Below, one piece after another: positions 33,983 through 46,200 of a stretch of 64,000 bases of DNA. The DNA is from Adineta steineri (lineage: Eukaryota > Rotifera > Eurotatoria > Adinetida > Adinetidae): the NCBI GenBank assembly GCA_905250115.1, contig CAJNOI010000245.1, positions 1-64,000 of the forward strand, written 5' to 3'. A model generated the notes under the pieces. It made no database searches. It saw only the letters and a program-made list of their open reading frames with translations, and was not told where the DNA came from. Position 1 is the stretch's first letter. Each line of letters starts with the position of its first letter. A program made the position numbers and the translations under genes.

Positions 33983-35322
33983 AATTTATTTTTGTTTTGT
34001 AAATAAATACATTAGAAAAAAAACCTAATTTATTATTTATTTTATTTAATAAACTTAATATGTCATTTATACAAATTATTCTTTTATTTGAATAAATATT
34101 TGATATTGTAGATCAACATCGATGAATAAAATTTAATTTGATTTTTTTTCTCTCTATTTTTACTAATGATCAAGCAAGTTTCTTTTGTACTGAAAATATA
34201 CTATCAAACTTTTCATCTGTTCTATATATTAATTTCACTAGTATTAGATTACATTCGTTTGCTTGCCTTTTTTCTTACATTATTTTAAAATAAAACTTTC
34301 ATTTGTTTGAATGAATATAGATGTTGATAAATAACGTTGCTAATATTTAAAAAGAAAAAAGTTGCATTAGATTGCAAGTCATTGTATATGATATTTTATA
34401 TTTCTTGACTTCTGTATCAACGTTTATAATATATGATCCTGGAATATCTATTCCTCTTGTATGTATATATATATATTTTGTCTTATAAGGCATCTTTGTC
34501 CTTGGGATACATAATTATATAGGGAAAAAAAAACCGAGTTGCGTCTCATACGTCACTATATTCTGTGAGATAAACGTATATATAAATAAAGATTGATACC
34601 GTTTGTTATTTTTCTTTTGATTGTGGTTGTTTTTGTTGTTGTCTTGTTTTTCTTTTATTAAATATACAAATATTAACTAATTTAAGTATTTTATTTTACT
34701 TAGAATATTCTAATATTTGAAACTAAAAGGATTGGTATTTATATTTATTTATGGATTAATTTTTCTTTGAAATAAATGATAAATATCGAATGAATCATAT
34801 ATATTATTGTTAAACAACAATTTATATTCTTTCATCATATCTTTCTATGCACAATACGCCAAACAATTCAAGATAGACAATCCAAAATGTATAAGGAAAC
34901 GAGTATCTATATGTATATATATATTCAACTACGCATAATGATGTGTTCTGTTTCCTTTTCTACTAATCGACATCCCACCCATTTGGTTCTCAACAACACA
35001 ACTCAAATAACGGTGCAGACAACATCGGCAATAACTCTATATTCTCTTCTTTTGCTTTTTCCGCATCGTTAATGTGTATGGACATATATGCGCGTTGTAT
35101 AACAGAGACGAACATAGAGAGAATACTACATATATAGCTATATTCTTATATGTAAAATATTGCAACAACGTCTATTTTTCATATCAGCAGTTTTTTGATT
35201 GTCCCATGTGAATAAGATATTATTACTATAGAGGTAGAGAAGAAAACTATACAAATGATGACACTAAAATTGACCTTATTATTTTTTTAGGTTTATAGAA
35301 TAATGAAATTATAATTTATTTA
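33983..35322. other. Upstream region of the calcineurin gene, nothing recognised
   Basis: AT-rich DNA with dinucleotide runs (ATATATATAT near 34464). A T-rich AG at 35281-35290, shortly before the calcineurin ATG, is a candidate trans-splice acceptor. Confidence 0.4.
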
Positions 35323-38300
35323 ATGACTAGTACAGAAAAATCAAGTGACGCTGCTACATCAGCGTCGTCTTCATCATCATCAACAACAACAACTCCAGTA
35401 TATACTACAAAAGGAAGAAATTGTACAACAGTTCCAGAACCGCCCAAATGTCGTCTTGATATTGAAGATTTATTTTCTAATCCATCTGATCCAACTGATA
35501 AGCCTAATTTAGAAAAACTTAAACAACATATTCTACTTGAAGGTCGTCTTACTGACGAAGCTGCACTACGAATTATCGAAACCGGTAAATATATATATAT
35601 ATATATTAATTATTACGTCAATCTGTATATTATCCTACAAAAAAAAGAAAGTCAACTGTTTTCAATGTACCCATAGCGTCAATATTCTATACTTCAATTA
35701 TTCATTATTTTTAGATCATATATAGATAAGTCTTTTGTACAGAACCGTATGTTTCTATATATAAATATATAAGTAAAACTAGTCCATGCATTTGTACAAT
35801 ACTTATTATTTAATTATCAGAAGAAGAAGAAAAAAAAACTCATTTGCATAACAGATGTCCTTATAATAATATCGTTTTGTTTTGTATCAAATTCTTCTTA
35901 GTTTAAAACTTATACAAGATCTATATTTAGTCTAATAAATATATATCTATCGTATTTTTCGCACATGTGAACTCATACTTTGATGTAATCGAAACTGAAT
36001 GACACAGAAAATATTGTAACTTTTTTTCATATAGGTGCTAATATTCTTCGTGAAGAACCAACATTGTTAACTATTGAAGCGCCATTAACAATCTGTGGTG
36101 ATATTCATGGACAATTATATGATTTAGTTAAGTAAGAAAATTATATTTCTTCGATAATTATTAAATATATTTTTGAATTCTACTATGAATAGATTATTTG
36201 AAGTTGGGGGTTCTCCAGCTGATACTCGTTATTTATTTCTTGGTGATTATGTTGATCGAGGTTATTTTGGAATAGAATGGTATGATAAATTATCAAAATT
36301 ATATATGAATGCGCATTCTTTCTTGTTTTAGTGTACTTTATTTATGGTCATTAAAAATTCATTATCCTAAAACTTTTTTTTTACTCAGAGGCAATCATGA
36401 ATGCCGACATTTAACTGATTATTTTACGTAAGAAAGTTTACATTTCATAATTATTAAATATCTTTTTTTTATATTGTTTAGTTTCAAACAAGAATGTCTA
36501 ATTAAATACACAGAAACTATTTATGATGGTTGTATGGAAGCATTTGATTGCCTTCCATTAGCTGCTGTTATGAATAATCAATTTTTATGTGTACATGGTG
36601 GACTTTCACCAGAAATTCATACATTAGATGATATTAAACAAGTAAATTATTAAAAAGATTTCGAAAGAATTTGTATAAAGTCTAAAGGTTATAGAAAGTC
36701 ATACTTGAATGTGTACAATGTTGGAGTCTTGACATTACTTAGTAATAGACTAATTTTAGGCATATCATTGACGACAGATGTCTCGACATATTCGTCCTCA
36801 ACATGTATACTACATTTTGACGTATATTTATTTCTCCGGTCGATCAATATGATATATCTTTAAAAAATAGGCAGTTTATTGATAATGAGAATGTATGAAA
36901 GATTTAATAGCAGATAATAAAAATGTGCGTAACATTGCTCTTCTATTTTCAAGTATATTGTTATGAATATTACACAGATGAAAGATCACTTTAGAAATTT
37001 ATCAGCTGGAAAAAAAAACAAATATCGGGCTTATTAAAACTGTCTTGTCAGCACTCAGTATTGACAACAGTAATTGAAAGATAGGATATCTTTTTCTTTT
37101 TCTTCTTCTTCTTCTTCTAAAGGTCGTTGTTTATAACGTTGAACAGAAGGCTGATCTAAACCAGATTTCTTACTTAATTGGTTTAGCTTCCGGTACAGCC
37201 TCGCTATACATATATCAAAGATCGAAACAAACTTTTAATTTGTGAATCGTTCGATATAAAACGAAAAAATGAATAAGAATAATCTGTTTTTAATTAAAGA
37301 TATCTTCTTTATATATACAATAATTTAGTTAAACAGGACGTATCAAGGTCAAAAAATGTACGTTAATATAGTTACAAATTAGAAATATATGATAATTAAG
37401 TAATAATAATATGCTATTAGAAACAATCAGTAATACTTTATATATATATACATGTAAGAAGTAAGTGAAACCTAGTTATATAGAGACAATGAGGAATTTT
37501 CGTTCTTAACTTTTTCTTGTCCAATATAGTCCGAGCGTAATAGCCTTCATATAATAAAATTTATTGAACATATAACACATAGATTCGAGCCAAGAAAATG
37601 AGAATACTATAAAAAAATCTTTTGTTCAGTTTGCGACGAATTTGAAGCAATCAAATCTTTATTTTTCATTTCTCTAGTTGGATCGATTTCATGAACCACC
37701 AGCTCATGGACCGATGTGTGATCTATTATGGGCTGATCCAGCTGAAGATTATGGAAATGAAAAAGGATCATTAACATTAGTTGCTACACGTCGTATGAGT
37801 GCTCCAACAAAAACAGCAACTACATCTCATAGTTCATCATCTTTATTTCTTCCTAATGCAACGCGTGGTTGTTCTTATTTTTATACTTATGCTGCTATAA
37901 ATGAATTTTTAATACGTAATCAGATACTTTCAGTAATACGTGCTCATGAAGCACAAGATATTGGTTATCGTATGTATAAAAACTCACCTGATACTGGTTT
38001 TCCATCATTGATAACAATGTTCTCAGCACCAAATTACTGTGATGTTTATCAAAATAAAGCAGCTATTATGAAATATGAAAATAATGTTGTTAATATTCGA
38101 CAATTTAATTGTTCACCACATCCATATTGGTTACCAAATTTTATGAATGTATTTTCATGGTCATTACCATTTGTTGGTGAAAAAATAAATGATGTTCTTT
38201 TAAAAATTCTTAATATATGTACAGATGAAGAATTAGCTGAATATGATGAACATATCGAATCATTAGTTGAACGTAATCAAATTGAACAACGTAAAGAACA

Positions 38301-38805
38301 AATACGTTCAAAAATACGTGCCGTTGGTAAAGTTGCTAATACATATAAAACATTACGTGAATTAAGTGAAAATGTTATTACATTACGTGGTTTAACACCA
38401 TCAAATAGTATGGCAGAATTAGATAAAGAAGTAACAAATGATGCTGAAGTTGCAGCTGCAGTACTTCGTGAAAAAGCATCATCAACAAAAGAACGTTTTT
38501 CACAAGTTAAAATACTTGATCAAGCGAATGAACGTATGCCACCACCTAAAAATACAAATCCATTAAGTGGTCCAAGTGTTGCTGAACGTATTAAACGTGC
38601 ATCAAATATTAATCAAGCATCACAAACAAGTAAAAAAGAAGCCATAGCAAACGTATTAACTGGTGCAGCAACAGCAGGAATTGTTAAAATGAGACGTGAA
38701 AGTTATGCTGGTGTACCAACTACAGTACTTCGACGTTCACCAACACCAGTTGTCGATTTACCAACACTTGTTGATACAAAATCAACGACATCATCGAAAA
38801 ACTAA
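35323..38805 (+). CDS. PPP3C: Calcineurin A (protein phosphatase 2B catalytic subunit)
   Basis: Exons 35323-35584, 36035-36131, 36193-36279, 36332-36427, 36482-36641 and 37678-38805 join in frame to give 609 residues; human forms have about 520. Phosphatase motifs are all present: [30 protein letters not shown] and RAHEAQD. The family-specific [15 protein letters not shown] and [14 protein letters not shown] are also there. The calcineurin B-binding helix region ([12 protein letters not shown]), a calmodulin-binding-like region ([20 protein letters not shown]) and the autoinhibitory segment ([14 protein letters not shown]) follow in the usual order. It is a Ca/calmodulin-activated Ser/Thr phosphatase. 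Two oddities: a Ser/Thr-rich insert of about 30 residues after EDYGNEKG, where vertebrates have TQEHFTHN, and a long extra C-terminal tail. The last intron, 36642-37677, is unusually long. Confidence 0.95.
37055..37210 (-). pseudogene. Antisense coding-like fragment in a calcineurin intron
   Basis: On the minus strand the long intron contains an open stretch ([20 protein letters not shown], then [17 protein letters not shown]) ending in TGA at 37057-37055. LSKKSGL..PSVQR weakly recalls the homeobox-like segment of ceramide synthases, followed by an acidic run. No start codon or splice sites were established. It may be a small gene fragment left by insertion, or chance. Confidence 0.2.
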
Positions 38806-39003
38806 GTTTTATTTAAAAATCTACCGGCAGGCCGGTTTCAACCTTTGTTCAATTTATTTCGTTTTCTTTTTTCCACCTTTTCCTTCTTTATGATTATTTT
38901 TATTTATTTTTCTTCTTGTTTTATTAACATTATTTTAAACCCCGTACATTTATTTTATGAGAAAAAAAAATATATCAAGAGAGACAGCATAGTGCATTAT
39001 CGA

Positions 39004-39668
39004 TTATAAGAAAAATAATGAAATGAAACATGATGAACTTTCGTGAATGCATGCTGATTGTGTTGTTGATGAAAGAGTATTATTAATAATGATAGGTGAA
39101 TAGAAAATTTCAACATCTTTAGAATTTGAACATAAAGTACGATTTTGAGTATCAATATTACAAGCATGTACACTTATTGTATGATTTATATTGGCTAAAA
39201 TATCTTCATTTATTTTATAAGATAATTCAGTATCTTTTAGACGACGTTTTACTTCAGTTCTATCAATAATTACACGATAGTTATCAATTGGACCTTGTGG
39301 TAAATCTGGCGATGGTCGAAAAATATCTGTACGTATTGTATAAGTTTTCATATACATTATTGTCGAACAATTAATATCAAATAAATATAATGTATATGGT
39401 TGTAAATGTGTAATAACAACAAACCCATCCGTAGTATTTGATAAAAAATCAACAGGTATTAAATTACCTGTTTTGTTTGTTTCTACATGTCATGAACATG
39501 AAGCCTATTTAGTCTATCTTGAAATTAAAACGAGTATTTGTCGACTATTTGCTTACGTAATGCTATCATTAGTAAGTGTTGGGATATTGAAAATTGTCGC
39601 TGAGAATGTAATAATATCTGTTGTGATTGTAATATCAATATTATTAAACTGAAAATGATGAGATACAT
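39004..39668 (-). CDS. Small secreted FN3-like protein
   Basis: Exon 1 (39668-39557) starts MYLIIFSLIILILQSQQILL, a signal peptide. It joins in phase 1, across a 74-bp intron with a TAG acceptor, to exon 2 (39482-39004). Exon 2 reads NLIPVDFLSNTTDGFVVITH, then LQPYTLYLFDINCS, which is the F/G-strand pattern of a fibronectin type III domain. A second similar module follows, with many N-glycosylation sites (NHT, NRT, NNT). The total is about 196 residues with no membrane anchor, unless the last hydrophobic residues (FISLFFL) act as a GPI-type tail; that is an inference. It resembles a cut-down receptor ectodomain. Its 3' end faces the calcineurin gene, 198 bp away. Confidence 0.55.
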
Positions 39669-40235
39669 TTTTTATAAGATATAATCAATTGTTCAACGAA
39701 AGAGTGGTGGTTTTTATTTTATTTGAAAAGAAAAACAAAGAATAAAGTTTGATCTTTCATAATATTCAAATATTTTATTTCAAAAACTTAAGATGAATTT
39801 TGTATTTAGCTGAATGACATATTCAATCAATCAATCTTTTATACTTCACTTAAAATTCCTTTAAAATATGACAAGACAAACAAACTAAAAAATTTCTTTT
39901 TCAATAAAATCTGACGAAATAACATCTAGTCATTTTTTTCTTCTCTGTACAATTAATCTGCTAATAATAATAATACAACCATAATTTATTGATTAAAAAA
40001 AATAAAATCTTTTCTTAATTATTCTCCGTAACTAAATTATATTTTTCGATAAAATATATACAATTCAAATCAATATGATATTTAGCGACATCTCGTTTTC
40101 TATTCTTTCTCAAAACCAACATAGAAACGATTGTCATCGTTACTCATGTACAAAACATAATTGATGGATGAATACTTATTCTATGTTCACTTTTATATTT
40201 CTAGATTGCCTACAAACATATCAAATAGAAGAGAG
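39669..40235. other. Divergent promoter region, FN3-like gene and HYDIN
   Basis: About 570 bp between two divergent starts. TTTTATATTTCTAG ending at 40204 is a splice-type acceptor 31 bases before the HYDIN ATG at 40236. It may serve a 5'-UTR intron or the spliced leader. Confidence 0.45.
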
Positions 40236-43200
40236 ATGATATTTGATCAAAAGGCTAATATAGATACCGGTGGTGGACCGTTATCATTACCACATTATGA
40301 AAGTAAGGTCGTTGCTCCAAGAAATCCAACATTAAATCGTGGTCCAAAAATTGAACCAAAAGTATGTTAATTGTTAATTTTTATTCGATTAAAATTAAAT
40401 AATACTAATATTATAGTTTACACCATCAACATTTTTAAAAGAAATGTCGTTAGACACTCAACAGAAACTGCTTAATACAAGAGAAATGCATATTCCATAC
40501 ATCATTGCACTATCAGACATGGCTGAAACATCATTACAAACAGTAAGATTTCATTATAAAAATAAACATGTTTTTTTATTGAAATTTTTCTTATTCAATT
40601 AGGCAACAAAAGTTGATATTGATGAACCTCTATTTCAACCATATCCATCAGATATTACTTTTCAAAAATTTGAACCATTCAATACCTATGAAGTACCTTT
40701 GTTACTTCGAAATAACGATAAAGTAGGATTGTTTTTTATTTCAAATTTTCATCCTATCCATTTTCTTTTTCGCAGGTAGCAAGAGCCGTTAAAGTAACAC
40801 AAGTCGATACACCTTATTTTACTATTGTTCCTCCACCAAATGCATTTCAAAAAGTTGCACCTGGTGTTGCCCTTGTATTTCGTATTCAGTTTAAACCTGA
40901 AGAACAACGTGTATGCTATTTCTCGGGATCTTTTCAAATTAAAAAACATATTTCTGTTTTGTTAGGATTATACACATGAACTTCTAATAGCAACTGAACG
41001 TGAAAAATTTCTTATACCTATTCGAGCTATTGGTGCTCGAGCTATTTTAGATTTTCCTGATGATATAACATTTCCAACAACAGCTGTTAAAAGTACAAAT
41101 ACAAGTAAAGTTTTATTTGTTCGAAATATTGGCAATCGTGAGGCACGTTTTGTTTTACAAATTAATAAGTAAAAAAGAATTTACTTGACAATAATAATAA
41201 TATACATATAATAATTTAATTTAGACCATTTATTGTTTCACCTGAAAATGGTCTTTTACCAGTTGGTGAAAGTATGCAAGTTACTGTCGATTTTCATCCA
41301 ACTGAAAATGGTGAAATGAAAGATGAACTTGTTATATCATATGATACAGGTTTATATTTTATTTAAACAAAAAAACTCAAATTAATATTCTTGTTTTTTT
41401 TTTAATTAGGAGAAAAAATATATGTTAATGTCTATGGTGTCGCTCAAGATATAAATGTTCGATTAGAAAAAAAATCGATTCATTTTGAAAACACATATTT
41501 AGATATGATTAATCAACGTACAGTTACATTATCGAATCGTAGTAATCAATTAGTTCATTTTCAATGGAAACAATTTTCAACGGAACGTGAAGAAGAACAA
41601 CAAAAATTAAGACAACTTCATGCATTATCAGAAGAAGAAATTGATGCATTACAAAAATTAAATGGTAAGAATTAAATCAGTTTATATAAAAAATTTAATT
41701 TTCTTTTCTAGTAAATACGAATGAATCTCCATCAGCTGGTCCATTTGATTTTGGTGTATTAATTCAACGTACATTTATCAATCATCGTCGTCAATTATCA
41801 GCTGAATCTTATTTATTTACACATACAAATTATCGTATTGATCCAATTGAAGGTGATATATGGCCTGGTGGTACATTAGATATTCAAGTCTTATTTAAAC
41901 CAACTGAAGCACGTAAATATGATCAAACAGCATGGCTTGATGTTGTTGGTCGTGAACAACGTTTACCATTAATCTTAACAGGTGAAGGTGAAGGTGCGAA
42001 ATTAGAATCATCATTTCAAACATTAGATATCGGTTGTGTTTATGTTGGTTCAACACATCTCTATGAAGTTGTTCTTGCTAATAAAGGTTTTATTGAAGCA
42101 CGTTTTACAATACCAAAAATTAAATCATCATTTGGTTCATGTTTTGTTTTTGATCCATCATCAGGAGTAGTACCTGTTGATAATTATCAAGCTATACAAA
42201 TAACATTTCATAGTGATCAACTTGGACAATTTAATGAAATATTTAATGTTACAATTGAAGGTAATCCAAATGTTTTACCAATCACAATATCTGGACAAGT
42301 TATTGGACCAACATTTTATTTTGATGAAGCACAATTAAAATATGGTTTAGTATCATATGGATTTCAAACAACATTACCATGTCATTTATATAATACATCA
42401 CTTGTACCAATGCCATTTCATTTACATATTAATCAAGATAAACATAAGAAAAGTACACGTATACCATTAAATGATGATGATGAAGATGAAGATAAAACAG
42501 CAAATAGTGAATTTCTGATACGACCATCACATGGAACAATACCACCACAAAGTGATTTAAATGTTTTTGTTGATTTTGTACCGAAAGCTATTCAAAAATA
42601 TGATACATTTTTACAAGTTGATATTGATGGTGTAGGAAAAAATATTTTCTCATTACCAATCACAGCTAAGTAAGTAATCGTAAAGATTATCGAAATAATC
42701 ATTTGAATATTAATTTTAGGAGTACTGTTCCTCGTGTAACTCTTCTCAATGATGCAATTGATTTAGGTCGAACATTTTTAAATTTTCCAAATGAACGTTT
42801 TGTTCGTTTACAAAACTCTACGAGTCTTCCAATGCGTTATCAATTTTTATATCCACGTTCTGGTAATCTTGAGTTTCATTCCGATGAACGTGAAGGTGTT
42901 GTTGAAGCTAATACAACACGAGATGTTCCATTAGCAATCATTCTTAAACAACTTGGTGATATAACAGAAAAACTTGAAATACATAGAATTGGTGCACGTG
43001 ATCCGCCATTAGAATTACAAATAACAGCAACTGGTACAGGACCTGTCTTATTTATTGAACCAAGTGACTTACGTTTTGGTACAATAAGTGTACTTGATGA
43101 TCATGTACAAATACTTTCTTTATCAAATGAATCACCTATTCCAGCTGTATTTCATTGTGAATCTGAAAAGAAAAATTCTTGTTTTTCATGTGAACCAAAT

Positions 43201-46200
43201 TCTGGTATTGTTGAACCTCATACAGCAATAGAAATTCGTGTTATTGCAAAACTTAATGATCGTTTAAAGTAAAAATATTTTTCTTATAAACAAAAAAAAA
43301 CTGTTTCCTTTTTTTAGATTTAATGAAGATTTAATTATTTATGTTGAACATAGCACACCATGTACAATACCAATAACAGCACAAGGTACAGGTGCATTAA
43401 TTGTACCTGATGTACCTATATTCCCATGTCTTAATTTGGGTTCACGTTTTGTTGGTACATCAATTGTTCAACGAATTCATTTTACTAATAAAGGACGTCG
43501 TCAATTGGCTGTTCATTTTATTTCAGCAAGTGATACAAAAGCTGCCTATGGTATACAGAAAAAATCGAAAAATAATAATGCTAAAGAAAATGAAAATGAT
43601 CCATTATCTGATTTAATATTTCGTCTTGAACCTGAACGATTAGAATTTGCACCAGGTGAAACACGTTTATTAACATTAACTGGTTTTGCTTCGCAACCAA
43701 AAATAGTCGATGAAGCATTTACATGTTTAGCTATAATTGGTCGTTCAACTGGTCGTGATAAATTACTTTCATTAAAAATTCATTGTGATTTTATTGAACC
43801 ATTGATGTCATTTTCTACAACAGATCTTTATTTTCGTGTTGAATATAATGAACCAATAATAACCGATAATTTACGTTTACCAATATCATCCGAATTAACA
43901 TTCTCAAATATATCTGCTATTGATTTAACAGCACATCTTCGTGTAAAACATCCATTTCTATTAAAAAATGATTCCGAAGATGAATTTCATTCAACAAGTC
44001 GTATAGATAGTACAGATGAAAATCTACTTGATATACCAGCGAATTTTACATTAACAAAAACAATAAAAATTTTAACCGGAATGAGTTATTCAGAACAAGT
44101 TTATTTTGATCCAAGTGCTAATACAAAAGAATTATCATGGAAATGTGATGAACAATTAATTTTTACATATGAAGAACATGCTTTTAATGTAAATGAATTT
44201 GTTTTCTTTGTCTCTTATTCATAATTTTACTTTTTGTTATTTAGGATATTATTAATTTACATGGACAAGTACATTATCCAAATTTATTAATTGAAAATAC
44301 AAATCTCGATTTTGGTTGTATACTCAATGGATCAGAAGTAACACGATATTTAACGATTGTTAATGTAAGTCCATTACCTGTTAAATATCTTTGGGCATTT
44401 ATACTTGATGAAAATGAACAAAATTTTACATTTGAACCACAACCATTATCAACAGTTTCAGCAACACAATCAGATCAAACACAAATTCAAAGTGGACCAT
44501 GGTCGGATGATAGTACTGATCAACCGAGATTATTCAATACAACAACTATTATACCTAAACATGAAGAAGTATTTGATATATCACCATTTTTTGGTAGTCT
44601 TCAAGCAGGGTAAATAAAAATTTCAATTTCGAATATAAAAATGTTATTTTTTTTTATTTTGATAGAGAAACTGAAAAAACTGCTATTCGTTTTTATGGTC
44701 ATTCAGGTATAAAAGCTAATGTTAAAGCTATATGTCAAGTTGAAAATGGTCCTGTTTATGAATTAACACTTCATGGTCAAGCATCACATATGGCATATCG
44801 TTTAAATACACATGAACTTGATTTTGGTGATGTACATTTTGATAAATCAGCAACACGTACATTAACATTAACAAATGCTGGTATTGTTCCATTAGATTTT
44901 CAATTTTTAAATTTAAATAATTTAAATACAAATGAACAATATGCACATATAACAATAACACCTGAATCAGGTCTATGTCCAGCATTAACATCAACAGTCA
45001 TAACAATAAAATTTCTTCCAAATATTCCGGAACATTTTGAGAAAATAATTTTTCTTCAAGTTGCACATTTTCAACCTGATAAAATACAATTAATTGGTAC
45101 AGGCATGTTTTCAAGATTAGATATTAATTTACCACGTCATATTGATGATAATTCAATAGAAGAAAAACTTTTACACAATATTAAACATGAAGCAAGTGAA
45201 AATAATTCACAACACGATCAACAACAACTTGATACACTTGTTGTACGAAATTTTGTTGAAAAATCGAATGAAATGAATACAAATTTAGGTGAATCTGTTG
45301 ATCAAACGAATCAAGCACAACAACATCAATCAGTACGTTCAAGTAATTTGTCATTATCAACATCAACAACAAGTTTAACAAAACGAACATTTAGTAGTAA
45401 ATTAATGCCTGTATTACCGGATTATATTGTTGATTTTGAATATATTATTTTGGGAACTGTGCGACAACAAAATGTTCAAATAAAAAATCCAACAAATAAT
45501 AATATTACATTTCAGTTTGAACGTATAGCATATAAAAATACAGGATTTTCATTTGATTGTGATCGTATTAAGAATTTACCACCAGGAGAATCAATTACAA
45601 TAACAATTACATTTGATCCACGTGGAGCTAATCTTGGACTTGGTCCAGTTGAATGCCGAGTACCAGTTGAAGTAAGATAAACATATAGAAATTTCTAGAA
45701 CTATTAAATATTTATATTTGTTTAAGGTTACATCTGGTCCATCATTTCATTTACGTCTTAAAGCTAATGTAACAATGCCAGATTTAAACGCATCAAATGA
45801 TACACTTGATTTTAATACTGTTAAATGTGGTGAATGTAAAATAGCAACAATACAATTACGAAATCCAAAAGAAATTGCATGCGAATGGGTTGCTGCTTAT
45901 CCAGGAGTAAATTTCTTTTTGAAAACAAAAAATATATATTCTTTGAATTTCGTTTTTGTAGGAAGATTCAACTGGTAAACCAATAAGTCGTTTTCCTCGT
46001 CGTGGAAATACAAGCGCGAGACGAAAACCATCAACACGTATTTTTGAAGTTTTACCACCATCGGGAATTATTTTAGCTGGTCAAAAAGTGAATGTTCAAA
46101 TTAAATTTACACCTGCTGAAGAAGTAAAAATTTGAATTCATTAAAAGTAAAAATATTTAAAAAATTGTTTTTTTCGTATAGACAACATATGAATCACGTG

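Noticed and set aside
44728-44994. Minus-strand open frame of 88 codons inside HYDIN
   Set aside because: Shadow frame opposite well-conserved HYDIN coding sequence; similar shadows at 45181-45390, 54923-55159 and 60884-61159 were dropped for the same reason.
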